From Loxodes magnus (Eukaryota; Ciliophora; Karyorelictea; Loxodida; Loxodidae), in assembly GCA_946699065.1 (NCBI GenBank), contig CAMPDV010000209.1, positions 186,001 to 250,000 of the forward strand: a DNA stretch of 64,000 bases. Direction: 5' to 3'. The notes beneath the pieces are model-generated. The model had not been told where the DNA came from. It saw only the letters and a list, made by a program, of their open reading frames with translations, and did not search any database. The position numbers were made by a program, and so were the translations under genes. Below are positions 37,240 through 49,390 of the stretch, one piece after another; the stretch's first letter is position 1; every line of letters starts with the position of its first letter.

Positions 37240-40170
37240 TGTTATCTAAATACAGTTTAACTTGTATATCTAATGCAATTTTAATTTTATTGCTTAAAAG
37301 CTATGATAAGTATTATTAGTATGGCTACTTGAAGCTTATTTCTATAACTATTATATAATTGATATTTAGTTTCCTAAATTGTTTAAGTTACTTTTCAATC
37401 TTATTTTAAATAAGCTGTTAAATTTATAGTGATTGCTACTTAGTCAAGTAAGATAAAATACTTATGGATTTGATTTTGTCTTGTTAAGTAAAATTTAATA
37501 GATAAGAACTAAAGAAGCAAAGCAAATAAATGGAAAAGAAAAAGATTGAGGATTACTATGAATTATTTAGCCTGAAGGTATATTTTAAGAAGCAGCACCT
37601 ATACTAGAATATTAAAACTAAGATTTAAGGAATGCATCTTTTAGAGATAAATATAAAGCTAAAATGCATAAAATAGTTAATCTCTTATTAATAGCTAGTT
37701 ATTATCAATTATAAGGTATATGGAAATAGCATTCTACTGAATATTCTTTTAGTAACATCATATTAAGAATATAATAAATTAAAGAGTTAGGAATGAAAAT
37801 AAAATAAATGTCTAAATTATTCATAAAGGTATTATATATCATAAAATAGCTTTAATACATTTAAATAGAAGGATATAAATTAAGTATATATGGAAGAAAT
37901 AAGATGAAGATAGCTATATTGAGAAGAAATCATAAAATATTCATATTTAGTTTATAATTATCTTCATGTCTTAATATCAGATTCATCATCTTAGTTTTGA
38001 GTATTTCTTAATTAATAAGAAATATCTAGCAAATTCCAAAGATATGATGTTGCATTTTATTTAACTTAAAAAAATACCGTTATAATTTAAGGAATTCATA
38101 CTTTAAATTAATAAGCAGTGAATATATAAAGTTATAATATAAATATTTTCTAAGAGTTATAATTTACTAGAATCAAGTTAGAAGAAAGGGATTATGTAGT
38201 TATGAGCTTTAAGAGTATAAATTATAATGTTTATTTTAATTTAGAGCAATATAATTAGAATCAGATACTCTTACAAAATAATTTTTTATTTTAAGTTTAA
38301 AATAATTTCAATTTAAATATACCAACAAAGAAAATATCATAATAACAAATTAAATTTTAAAATTATGGAAGGTTTGTGAGATATAGAAGTTAGATGTATT
38401 TAATTAAGAGAAAAATTTAGATTAAATATAAAATAAACATTTCGATATAAATTTTATTATTTGAAATTTCGATAAATTATCTCTAAAATAAATAGCTTAT
38501 ACCATGTAAAATTTTAATTAATTTAAGATTTTATTGTTTTTAAGCTTTATTATTAAGCTCCATTTTTAAATTTTCTGATTTTATTAAATTCTAAAATTAT
38601 TATCTCCATATGAAATTTACAGCCTTACTTAGATACTTTTAGATAAAGCTTTTAAATCAAGTTTTATAACAATCATTTGTAATAATAATGTTCCTAACTC
38701 AACATAATTAATAAAGTTATGCTAATATTTAAAAATATATTTCTCTTTTAAATAAATCTAAGCAATATAAAACAAAGCTATAAAATAAATTATATATAGT
38801 TATATAAGCTCTATGCCTATTTAGCATCTTAACAAATTAAAATATCAAATTTACTTTATAAATAATTTACTAATTAATGCAAAGCTTTCCCAATTTTAGA
38901 TAAACCAAATTTATATAATTTTAAATTCTTAATATTAGATAATTAATATTAATTCTTAAACTAAAGGAATTTTTTAAAGAAAATATCTCGTTCAAATTAA
39001 ATGGATTGATAAGTAAAAATTTTTAAAGTTTCATCTAAGTAAAAATGATTTAAGTTTAGAGTATTTAATCTAAAAGCTATTCATAATAAGTAATTTTAGA
39101 TGTATAATGATTATCAACTATTAAATAAATTACTTATATGAATATCTTTAATTACAACTAGTATATATTTTAGGTTAGTTATATAGTCAATCTTTTTACT
39201 TTTATGGTTATATTCCTAAACAATATTATCTTAGTTTTATTTACTTATTATTTAAGTTATTATAAAGCTTAATATATATGATATTTAATCTATTTCTAAC
39301 TTAGCTATTATAGCATAAGATTATTTACTTTGAAAGCCTTATTTATATTATTTTTATTTATCCAAAGTTTATCTAGTTTACTACCTGCTAGTTTACTAGT
39401 TAAATACATTAATACAAATTTTATTTTTAGTATGATAAATAAAAAAGTTAGAAGAAATAAAGTAATAAAGAAGCTAGATTATTTTGTATAATATAAAGCT
39501 AAGATAATTTATCTTATCATCTTAAATTTATATATATCTATTTTCTTTTTGATTCAAATAAATTTCCTATTTTAATTTTTAAAGTTATTACCTTAACTTT
39601 TTATTTAGCCTTCATGAATTAATGATAGCAACTATATTTGGTTTTGCAATATTTCATAAAAAATCTCTTTAAATCTTATATTTTTATATTAGACTTTTAT
39701 AGCTAAAAATTTAAATAGTCACTTTATTTAAAGCAGCATAATAAATAGCTTTAATTTAAAAGGATTTATCTTATTCTTAATTTAGATTTAATTTATTTGT
39801 ATTTTGCTAGTGCAAACTAAATATTTCTATAGGTATAATTTAAATTAGTAGGATACTTTATAAAGTATCTTCTTTAATAAATAATAGGATTCTTTCTTTT
39901 ATTTACTAAAAATTAGTTTTATAATAGGCTAAATTACTAAATCTTCTGAACTTAAAGGCTTCATATTAAATGATTTTCAGCTAATATTTTTGATATCCTT
40001 TAAGATTCTTAAGCTAAGTAATCATACTAAATAGCTATTTTAAGTGCTTTTATAGTTTTAGTTATTTATCTTATTGGTTATACCTCTATTAATACTTACT
40101 ATTATCTTATATAATTTCATATCCATTTATATACAAAACAGAACAAAAATATGCTTTATCTACTACTACT
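37240..40170. other. Long A+T-rich spacer with possible gene remnant
   Basis: At 37530-38110 the plus strand reads better than background in changing frames, starting MEKKKIEDYYELFSLKVYF and including VNLLLIASYYQLQGIWKQ and KDMMLHFIQLKKIPLQF. The latter faintly recalls the C-lobe of CK1 kinases, but I would not call it. The remaining 2 kb is low-complexity with nothing supported. Confidence 0.35.
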
Positions 40171-40174
40171 AGTC

Positions 40175-40285
40175 TATCACTATGTACTCAGCGTACTATT
40201 TTAATCATCTACCAAGTGGAAATCAAACCTAGGATTTTGAATTGACTCAGTAATAGTCTGTAGACTTAGGCACCAAAGTAACCAA
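40175..40285 (-). repeat. tRNA-like or SINE-like block
   Basis: On the minus strand GGTGCCTAAGTCTACAGACT is followed by TATTACTGAGTC and then AGGTTTGATTTCC, which resembles a polymerase III B box (GGTTCGANTCC with two changes). The acceptor and anticodon stems do not pair well, so it is at best a decayed tRNA-derived sequence. No second copy was seen in the window. Confidence 0.3.
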
Positions 40286-40588
40286 CAATTGATAATTTGA
40301 AAATAAAATATAAATAGAAGTAAATAGTGTGTAGATAGTAATTACCATAAGGTTAAATTGTATCTACTTTATAAATAAATTAAATATAAGTAAATTAATT
40401 AAAGGTATATAGCCTTTAAGAGATATAAGCAATATAAAAATTAAATAAGTTAGCTTAATAAGCTTTTAATTATAGGCTTTCAGTTTATTTAATTATCAAT
40501 TAAAGATTTAAATCAAGTAGATACTTTTATTTAAATCTAACTATTGCTTAAGAAAATTAATCAAATGTCATAACCAAATTATCTAATT

Positions 40589-43500
40589 ATGACATTACTA
40601 TCTAATCCTTAAAATATTCCTCCTCATCCACTGTAGCAAAATCAAACCACCTCTCTTTTTTAATAAAAAGCCTTTTCAACCTTTAGTTTTCTTTGCAGTA
40701 ACGAATATTTTAGTCCAGGCTTTGTTTAGGAAGCTTTTCTCATAAATTAGTTATAAAAATAGCGAAAGAAAAAAGTAAAAGAAAGCAATTAAAATTAGGA
40801 AAATACAACTACTTAGCTCAATTTAGAGAACTAAATCAAAGAACCAAAAGAAGAAAAAAATCTGGAGAAGATGATTAAGATAAAAGATACTAATTAAAAT
40901 GTCCAAAATGCAAAAGAAATAAAGTGTGGAGATAAAATATTGATTGACTCTTAAAAACAATCTATTATTTTGAAAGAAAAGTTTTTTGTATCTTACTAAG
41001 CTAAGGGACAAAGTCTATCTAGTAATTCTAAAATGGATTTTGTAATGATATAAGAATCAAAACTAATAGAAAAGTGAGTGTAAATTTAAAACTCAGACTT
41101 ATAATTTAAAATACTTAAATACTTGGAATAAAATTATGGATTCATGAAAGTGTTATATGCTTTAGTACTTAAAGATATTTTATAAATAAAAGTGTCTAAA
41201 ATTCTAGAATAATGAAAGACTTCATATGACGATCCAATTAAATCAGAAGAAATAGTTTTATCTATCTAAAATGAAAGAATAAAGTAACTAAAAGTAATTA
41301 AAGAATAAATTAATAAATGAATCTAAGCAAAAGAAAAGAGAAAACATATTTTTACTTTTGGAAATTAGCATTTAATATATTTCATTTCCTTCACTCAAAA
41401 CCATTTAGAACTTTATAACTTTGATGAATAAAAGTAGAAACTATTAAAACTAGGAAATAAAAAAGATTTTAAAAATTATAACTTTAAGTTTTTAAACCTG
41501 GAAAGAGTAAACATTTGGGAAGGAGATCTGGCAATAGTGAAGATAAATTTAATGGGATATAATAGAAAAGTAAATGCTTTTTATTTAGAAAAGAAAAAGC
41601 AAATAGAATCGTAATTTTATAGAATAGAAAGACAATATTCAACCTATGAAATTCTTAAAAATATATATAGATACCAGGATTGATAATATTATCTATATGA
41701 AGAGTTATAAAAAGTAGAGCAGAACATTAATGATAAGCAATAAATATTTGATAATAACGAATAAAATAATACTGAGAATATCTAAATTTTCATAGAAAAT
41801 AGTTAAAATTAAGACTAAACTGAATATACTAAAATCGATATTTAACTACTATCTGATAAACTAGATCAAATATTGAAATCATAGAGTCTATCTTAGCATT
41901 TAATTTCAGTTTTAGAACGTGACTTCCCTCTCTTTTAAATTTTGTAGGCATTTTTTTTATAGGATTCATTATCACAAAGTCTTGAGGAAATATTAAATTT
42001 ATTTCCCAAAAATTACTATAAATACTCATAGGATAAATATATAGTTATTAATATGATAGCAGAATACAAAAAATACTAACTAAAGCAATATTTGAATAAA
42101 TAACTATCAATATAATAGGAAGATATGCTAGGCTGTTTCTATCTATTCGATAAGAAAACAATAAAAATAAAAATGCAATTTTGAGGATTTTACATGACTA
42201 AGTTTTTCAGATATGACAACTAAAAAACTTAAAGATTTACTCTAACGAATAGTTTAGAGGAATTAGAGAATAGATAGGATATTAGAAATATAGAAAGAAT
42301 AGAAATTAAAAATGATACTAGTTAACTAAGTTTATATGATAAAGAAAGGTAACTTAAATATTAAAATATATGTGACTTAAATCAAATTAGTGAAATAGAC
42401 TATTTAGAGTTCTGAGAAGAAAAACTATGCTAAAGGAAAAAATATTTAACTCAAGAACTAAAAAATGAAAGTTTATAGCAAGAGAGCTAAATGATGTGCA
42501 ATTGAATTGAAATGAAATAAATGAGTAAAGGTGATAATTAAGAAGATTGAATCTTATATTAAAGCCAATAGTTCAAATAGAAGTAAAGCATAATAGAATA
42601 AATAAAATAAGATATAGAATAGTTAGTTAAAGCAAGTCTTTTGACCTATTAAAATGGTAGAAAAGAAAATTGGTTTGAAGTAATTTATAAAATGATATAA
42701 GAGAAGATAGAAGAAGTATAAGGTGAAGATAAATAGGAAAAGGAAAAATGTAGATTCGCATAAGAGTATTTAATTATATACTAATAAATAAGTTAAATCT
42801 ATTAAAATAATTGATAGAAATATGATAGAAAGTAGATATAGGAGATAAATGAAATCTTTATATTAGCTAATTAGAGAATTGAAAAAAGAAAAGTTGATTA
42901 GTTATCTAAATTAGATTTGCTAGAAATGAATTAGAATAAAGAGTTAAATAAAGCAAACTTAATGATGTATTTTACTATTTCACTCTTATTTTAGTCAAAA
43001 GAGCATAGTAATATTTTGATTTTTGAAAGAGTTGAATAGAATAATAACTGATATAGTTTTAGAAAAATAGCTAATAAAGAAATGATTGGACTCTTTAGAG
43101 AACATTTAGAAGAAGAAAATGAGAAGTAAGAGTTTATAAGTAAACTTACTAGGTTTGACTTAATACATCTAGTTTATCTAATTTGCTTTTAAGAAATAGA
43201 AGAGTTTTCATAACTAATAAATGCTATTAATGATTTCTATAATCTAAAAGATCAAAATTAAGAATATATACACTTATTACAAAATAACCAAATGGAAGAA
43301 TTTTATTCTATTGTAGAGCAAAAGTTAAGAGATACCTATAATAACATTAGGCATATATTTTTTATAGATAATCAGTAGATATCATACTGAATTTCTTTAG
43401 ATTGACTGAATAGAAATATTATATCTCCTTACTTTTTAGGACAAAATTATGCTTAGATTATTATAGATATTTTGGAGTAAAATAAATAGAATTGAAATAA

Positions 43501-46500
43501 AATTCTAGTACAGTTTCGTTAATATGAATATAGATCTTCTTAGTTCTCATAAAATGAGATTATAGAAGTTTACTTCAATCAGTATAGTGAATAAGACACA
43601 CTATGAACATTCTAGCATAAACTCCCTGGATATAGTTTAAAAGAAAAAGTATATGAAACAGATAAAGTTTACATCATAAAAGTATTAAACTGATAATAGG
43701 AAGTTAGAATTATAAAGTTTATTAAATCAGCTAGAAATCATCAGAGAATTGAGTAAATCATCAAAAAACTATGAAATTCTAATGAAACATACTAATAGTA
43801 CTGTGTTCAAATTTATAGCTATGATATCTCTCAAAAGAATTAGTATTGGATAGAAATGTAATATTGTGAGCAAGGATCCTTATATCAACTGAGCAATAAT
43901 AGAAATTAATCAAACTTTGAGTTTGACTGAATTAATAGAATCACTCTATTTCTTATAGATGCATTTGCTTTTCTTTAAAATTTAGAAATTTCCCATTAAG
44001 ATATCAAGCCTCATAACATCTTCATTGACTAGCAAGCAAATTTAAAAATAGGAGATTTTGATTACTCAGATCCTTAAAGTTAGATTCAAGAGTCTACTTC
44101 AGCTATCTATACTTAAGGCTACCAATCTCCTTAAATATTCTATAAAGATAGAAATTTATATAAGTCAGATGCATTTTCATTAGGAATTACTTTACTTGAA
44201 GTTATAACTCTTAGAAACCAAGATCATCTTAAACTGAATGAAGTAAAAAGAGATAGCTAAGAGCTATATGATTTAATAGGATAGCTAATAAATGATTGCT
44301 ATCCCAACTAAAATAGAGAACTCTTATAATGGAGTCTATTTCTAATGCTTTAGTATGATGAAGAAATGAGATGTGACTTTAAATAATTATAGCAAGCTTA
44401 TAGGAATTAAGCCATAGATTATCTAAAGTATAATATAAAATAGTATAACTTAAAGTAAAAGGTAGAAATCTAAACTAATAGTGATTACATCATAAATAAT
44501 GAAGGTATATCTATGTCTGTAGAAAATACCTAAGAAACTCCATTTTTTTCATTAATTTAAAGTGAGGATTAGTCAGTTAGTTAGCAATAGGTTTCTTAAG
44601 TGTCTGACTTAATAAAATAGAAAAATAGCAACTTAGGTACTTCTAAACTTACAAAGACAATTTAATTGTCTTATAGGTTAAAAAATAGTTTGTAAGGCTT
44701 GTATAAAATAGAGAAAATTCCTTATCTTAAACTAGATGAAATAGAATCTAATTATTCTTAATCCTTTTATTTGATTTACCTATAGTAGTAAAAGCTTTAT
44801 ACATAGCAATATACTAAATACTTCATTTCTAGTTAAGTTGTCTATCAATCAAAAATTTACATTGGATAAGTTTGCTCCTAATTATTTCCTGAGGGAATGG
44901 GAAGACTTTTATATGAAGAAATGTATTATGAAGGAGAATTTAGAAATGGATTTAAAAATGGAAATGGACTTCTCATTAACCTAGAGAACAAAACTATAGA
45001 AAGAGTTTATTATGAGTATGATAAAAAAATATACTCATAACTAATACTAAATCTAAACTACAAGCTAGATATCTCAATTCTAGACACTAACATATACTTT
45101 CCATTACTATAAATTAATGATTTAAGGATAAAGAAACTAATAGAAAGATTTACTGAAATAATGACTACAAAGGTAGCTATAGAAAAAAATAGACTTTGCT
45201 TAGTTAATATTAATTAATAAGAAATCTATGAAGGAGAGATAGATTCACTAAATAAACCACATGGTTATGGAAAAATATTTAATAGGTAAGAAAAACAAAT
45301 ATTATAAGGATTTTTTATAAATGGTTTAATATAGGGAAAAGGCATTTTAATAGATTTAGAAGACTAAAAAATAATAAGAACTAAGCACTGCTTTAATAGA
45401 CTTTTAAACCAAAAAATAATAAATGATCCAGTAGAATTTTAAAATACAAGAAAATGAGATAAAAAGTTTGTAAAATGATCTTTTCAGTATAAGAAACTGA
45501 AAAGCATACAAAATATAGAGCATGATTTAAGTTAATAAGAACTACAAAGCTATTTATCTTTTATGTAAGAAGAGCTATTTTAGTGAATGTTTTAAACATT
45601 AAAGCAATCATTCCAAGTAATTGAAAAAGAAAGACTATAAATAGATCTATGATAATTTTATATAACAAAATAAAAATAACAAATTAGCTTAAATACTAGA
45701 AATGTAAATTAAATGCTAATGATTAAAATAATAGAACTATTCTAAAATTTATAACATTAAATTGATACAAAATTTTAATAAATTTAGATGTCTAAAAACT
45801 TAAAAGAAGTAGTTTAGTTATATGAACTTACTAAATAAATCTTAAAAAAGGAAATAAAATAGAAAGTTTTAAAATTACAGCATTTAATAATATACTTTTC
45901 AAAGTCACAAATAAATCAGAACTTTTAAGCATAGAGTCAGTAACTAATGATAAATAAACTAGGTGAAAGAAATGAAGCGTAAAAATACTAAATGTAATAA
46001 TAGTATTTAAAAACAGATTATTAAATAGAATAAAAGGACTAGAGATACATCTTTTAAAATGGTATTTCATTAAACCTAAATTTTTACAATATAATAGGAT
46101 TATTCATGAATGAAATGGGTGCTTAAAATACAATTTCTTATTGAATAAATGGAGTTATCTATGAGGGTGATTGGTTATAAGATTAAAAGCATGGATAAGG
46201 AAAATATAAATATAAAAATGGAGATATTTATGAAGGATAGTGATATGAAGGATAGAGGTAAGGAAAAGGAATTGAGATTTACTCAGATGGAGATAGCTAT
46301 GAGGGTGATTGGTTATAAGATTAAAAGCATGGATAAGGAAAATATATATTTAAAGATGGAGATATTTACGAAGGATAATTATATTAAGGAAAAAGATAAG
46401 GAAAAGGAATTGAGATTCACTCAGATGGAGATAGCTATGAGGGTGATTGGTTATAAGATTAAAAGCATGGATAAGGAAAATATAAATATAAAAATGGTGA

Positions 46501-46828
46501 TATTTATGAAGGATAGTGATATGAAGGATAGAGGTAAGGAAAAGGAATTGAGATTTACTCAGATGGAGATAGCTATGAGGGTGATTGGTTATAAGATTAA
46601 AAGCATGGATAAGGAAAATATAAATATAAAAATGGTGATATTTATGAAGGATAGTGATATGAAGGATAGAGGTAAGGAAAAGGAATTTAAATTTATGTAA
46701 ATGGAGATAGATATGAGGGTGATTGGTTATAAGATTAAAAGCAATGATAAAGAAATTACAAAGTTATAAATGGAGAAATTTATGAAGGATTGTGGACGAA
46801 TGATAAGCTAATAAAGAAAAATATATAA
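40589..46828 (+). CDS. Giant protein kinase-MORN repeat protein, about 2,079 aa
   Basis: A single frame runs 6.2 kb with TAA/TAG as Gln and about 25 internal TGA as Trp, with no break. Residues 1-1000 are an unrecognised, partly helical region. A protein kinase domain spans ~1015-1290: VAIK-type Lys K1031 (YIIKVL), catalytic loop HQDIKPHN at 1136-1143 (HRD Arg replaced by Gln) and GDFD at 1155-1158 where DFG is expected. MORN repeats occur singly at ~1447 (YYEGEFRNGFKNGNG), ~1547 and ~1570, then as a 23-residue array at 1855-2060 (YEGDWLQDQKHGQGKY, YEGQWYEGQRQGKG). MORN arrays often bind membrane lipids or structure the cell cortex. ATG 40589 is the first good start. TAA 46826 follows the last MORN; the next in-frame TGA is 47099. 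Kinase activity is uncertain given DFD. Confidence 0.93.
46163..46740 (+). repeat. 138-bp tandem repeat encoding paired MORN motifs
   Basis: GAGGGTGATTGGTTATAAGA recurs at 46163, 46301, 46439, 46577 and 46715, an exact 138-base period. Each unit encodes two 23-residue MORN motifs. Units are nearly identical at the DNA level, implying recent duplication or gene conversion. Confidence 0.95.
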
Positions 46829-47680
46829 CATCAATTAAAATAATTATCTAAATTTCATATATTTTTACTATTTTCTTATTTAGTTAACAATCAATTTTAG
46901 AAATTTTTTGTTATATTTACTTCTTATGGATTCTTCTTTTCTCTATACTTATTATTTAAATCAAAATTTTATACTTTTGAAGTCTTCCTGTAGTTTAAAA
47001 TTTACTTTTTTCTTGGAATAATTAATTAAATATATTTCTATAGCTGTTTTTTATCTAAAAAATTTAGATAAAGATACCTTTAATTAAAATTGCTCTAGTG
47101 AACCAAAATATTGAGATAGTCGAAGTTGGTGTTTAAAATGGTAAACTATACTAGATACTTAGCAAATAATTCGTAACTTTATGGAGTTTATTTATTAATA
47201 CTTATCATGCTTGCTAGACTATTAATTATTGTAAATTGAGCTAAAGAGTGAAACTAAGGATTATTTGGATTCTTGGAAAAGATTAAACTAAATAGCAAAA
47301 CAAATATTAAAAATTTACCTATGCTTTTATTTTTCAAACAATCTTCATCATTCTATAATAATAAGTTTTCAAATTAACCAACTTTAGTTATATACATAAA
47401 GTATAAATAATCTTCCTATTTCATTAAGTTAGTTCCAAAGTTATATTATTTTTGGTCATACTATCTCTAATATCCCTAAAGATTGATCTTTAAATATATT
47501 AAATTCTTCAAATCTACAACTAGTAATTTTTATAGCTTGAATAGAATTATCTAATAACTCTATTCAAATAATTAATCTTTAAAACTTCATAATAACAACT
47601 TTTTAGCAGTCTCTAATTATTAGATTTTATGTTTTAGTTTTTTTTATAAACATTGAAATATTCCTCCTATTTAAATAAAT
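46829..47680. other. A+T-rich spacer
   Basis: No gene seen. It would contain the last 90 codons of the kinase-MORN gene if only TGA terminates (TGA at 47099), but that reading is low-complexity and hydrophobic like translated spacer. Confidence 0.5.
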
Positions 47681-47684
47681 AAAT

Positions 47685-48040
47685 AAATTTGATTATAGAG
47701 CGCGTAGCACTCTCATTGGTGCGCAGCTCTTTAAAAAAATGTTTCATACTGACAAGAATGTTTGTTACTGATAAAATTATCAGATACTGATAAACCTTGT
47801 ACAATACTGGTATAATTATTCAGTACTGATAAAAATGTTCAATACTCATATAATTTTAGAATACTCGTATCTTTAATACTTGTTGGAGGTCCAAGGACAT
47901 GGCAGGATTGTGTCTCATTGCATCACCAAAGCAGAGGACGACATGTGTCAATTAAGGGTACTTAAATTCCCCACCTCTGATGAAGATGACCTTGTTGTTC
48001 ACCTTCGAACAACTATGACGGTTTTAAAGAAATATATATA
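47685..48040 (+). repeat. SINE-like repeat S5
   Basis: Head at 47697-47735, then a body with repeated AATACTGATA-like motifs (ATACTGACAAG, TTACTGATAAA, ATACTGATAAA, AGTACTGATAAAA), then TTGGAGGTCCAAGGACATGG and CAAAGCAGAGGACGACATG, ending TTCGAACAACTATGACGG near 48028. The first 190 bases are about 95 percent or more identical by eye to S7 at 59365. It lacks the second internal module present in S7. Confidence 0.8.
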
Positions 48041-48714
48041 ATAATAATCATCCTTTTGTACATATAGTTAACCCTAAATTTTTCTGTAATTAATTAATTT
48101 TTTACTTTATCTGTTCAAATCAAATCTTTAAATTTCATTATTAGTTAAGAAAGGATTTCATTGACTATGTTTTATTGATTTATCTTGATAAGTTATATTT
48201 ATTAAGCTGAATGTTTCCATTAAAATGTTTTTTATATCTTTTTCTTAAGCCAAAATTTAACGTTTACTAAGATAATTTACATAACTTTAAATATATTTGA
48301 TGAATATAAAAATACTTAAAGCTGAATAGAAGATATTAATGCAATTATAATTATTTGATTCTGTAAAGAATTATTATAAAGCCATTTTTAGTAACTTTTG
48401 AAAGCTTTACTGCTATAATTGAAGTTATTTCATTATATAGTACTTTCCAGCTAACATATGCTTTACTTTTTACTTTTAATTCTTTTTAAAGTATTTTTAT
48501 TCTAAATAGAAAGGATTATTTCCTTAAGTGAAAATCTGTATTTCTGATTTGATCTACTCTAAAATGAATTAAATTTGTGATGAGATAATGGGTTTTTGAT
48601 ATTTCCTTTTACCAGTTTTGCTTGCTAAACTACTCAGGAGATATTTTCTCGTATTTTGCTAACTTTACTGAATTATTGATATACTTTTTGCTCCACTGGA
48701 ATAAGTGTAAACAT
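47999..48714 (-). CDS. Hypothetical protein, about 235 aa
   Basis: From ATG 48714 the minus strand reads MFTLIPVEQKVYQQFSKVSK, RENISWVVQQAKLVKG and FSLKEIILSIQNKNTLKR, then after one frame change SYVNYLSKRQILAQEKDIKN, METFSLINITYQDKSIK and FDLNRQSKKLINYRKIQ. The first half is basic with Gln-rich helices. The C-terminal end runs into the 3' end of repeat S5, where the first in-frame TGA is found (47999), so S5 may have replaced the original end. No family is recognised. Confidence 0.5.
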
Positions 48715-48904
48715 TTAAGTTTAGAATCGTAATTGGGAAAGTAAGAAAAAATAGATTATACTATTGATAGAGATTCTAAATTCGAATTAAAAAATATAAG
48801 ATAACACAGGACAGAAATTAAATCTAGGTAATAAGATAAAATATTGAATAAATGAAGTAAGAGACATTCGATAAGAAGAAGCTTAATTTTAAGGATAATA
48901 ATAA

Positions 48905-49145
48905 TTAATAAATAAAAAGGATTATAAAGCGCGTAGCACCTCGATGGCTCGCAGCTCTTTCAATATTAATATTTAATATAAAGAAAATGTTCTCATGTTT
49001 CTTGTTAAATTCTAGAGGTCCGATGAGTCATGTCAGCTTCTCCAAATGGAGAATCTTCTTATTAAAAATTATTCTAAAATCTTGAGTCAAATGCTTCAGT
49101 CTTCTTGAAAAAGGTCCAAATAAGAATTAATTATTAAGTCCTTAT
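48905..49145 (+). repeat. SINE-like repeat S6
   Basis: The head at 48917-48952 (AAAGCGCGTAGCACCTCGAT, then GGCTCGCAGCTCTTT) is shared with the other copies. The body AGAGGTCCGATGAGTCATG etc. differs from S1/S4 and from S5/S7, and leads straight into the folded block at 49151-49318. Confidence 0.65.
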
Positions 49146-49150
49146 TTAGA

Positions 49151-49318
49151 AGGCCAGCTAATCAAACTTTCATACTGCTAGAGAGAACTCTCGGGGGTAA
49201 GTTAGGTACGTCTCAACAGAGCTTATCCACCCTTCCCCGTAGTGGCATCTAGTGCGAGATTACTCGCAATGCAGTATACACTGCACCAGATTACCTACTA
49301 GTTTGACTGACGCGGCCT
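49151..49318 (+). ncRNA. Candidate structured RNA, about 168 nt
   Basis: A long-range closing stem is formed by AGGCC (49151-49155) with GGCCT (49314-49318) and TCAAACT (49162-49168) with AGTTTGA (49300-49306). Inside are GAGAG/CTCTC (49181-49192), GGGTAAG (49195-49201) with CTTATCC (49222-49228), and a stem GTAG/CTAC plus ATCT/AGAT enclosing two perfect hairpins: TGCGAG/CTCGCA (49253-49268) and TGCAGT/ACTGCA (49270-49285). The block is markedly richer in G+C than its flanks. It may be the 3' part of S6 or an independent RNA gene. No known RNA family is recognised; the strand is not determined by the pairing. Confidence 0.55.
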
Positions 49319-49390
49319 AAATCCATTTTATATAATAATTATTATTATTATAATAATTAATTAAAGTGATACCACCTTTCATTAGGATCA

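Noticed and set aside
37530-38110. CK1-type kinase pseudogene
   Set aside because: Only faint motif likeness; no ATP-binding or catalytic loop could be identified with confidence.
40175-40285. Functional tRNA gene
   Set aside because: B-box-like sequence present, but the stems do not close; kept only as a low-confidence tRNA-like block.
46149-46700. 183-codon standard-code ORF, the longest in the window
   Set aside because: It is an out-of-frame reading of the MORN array. The true frame, offset by two bases, contains reassigned stop codons and gives perfect MORN motifs within a 2,079-codon gene.
49015-49060. Hammerhead-ribozyme-like core (CCGATGAGTC)
   Set aside because: One core base is wrong and the required GAAA and three stems could not be arranged.
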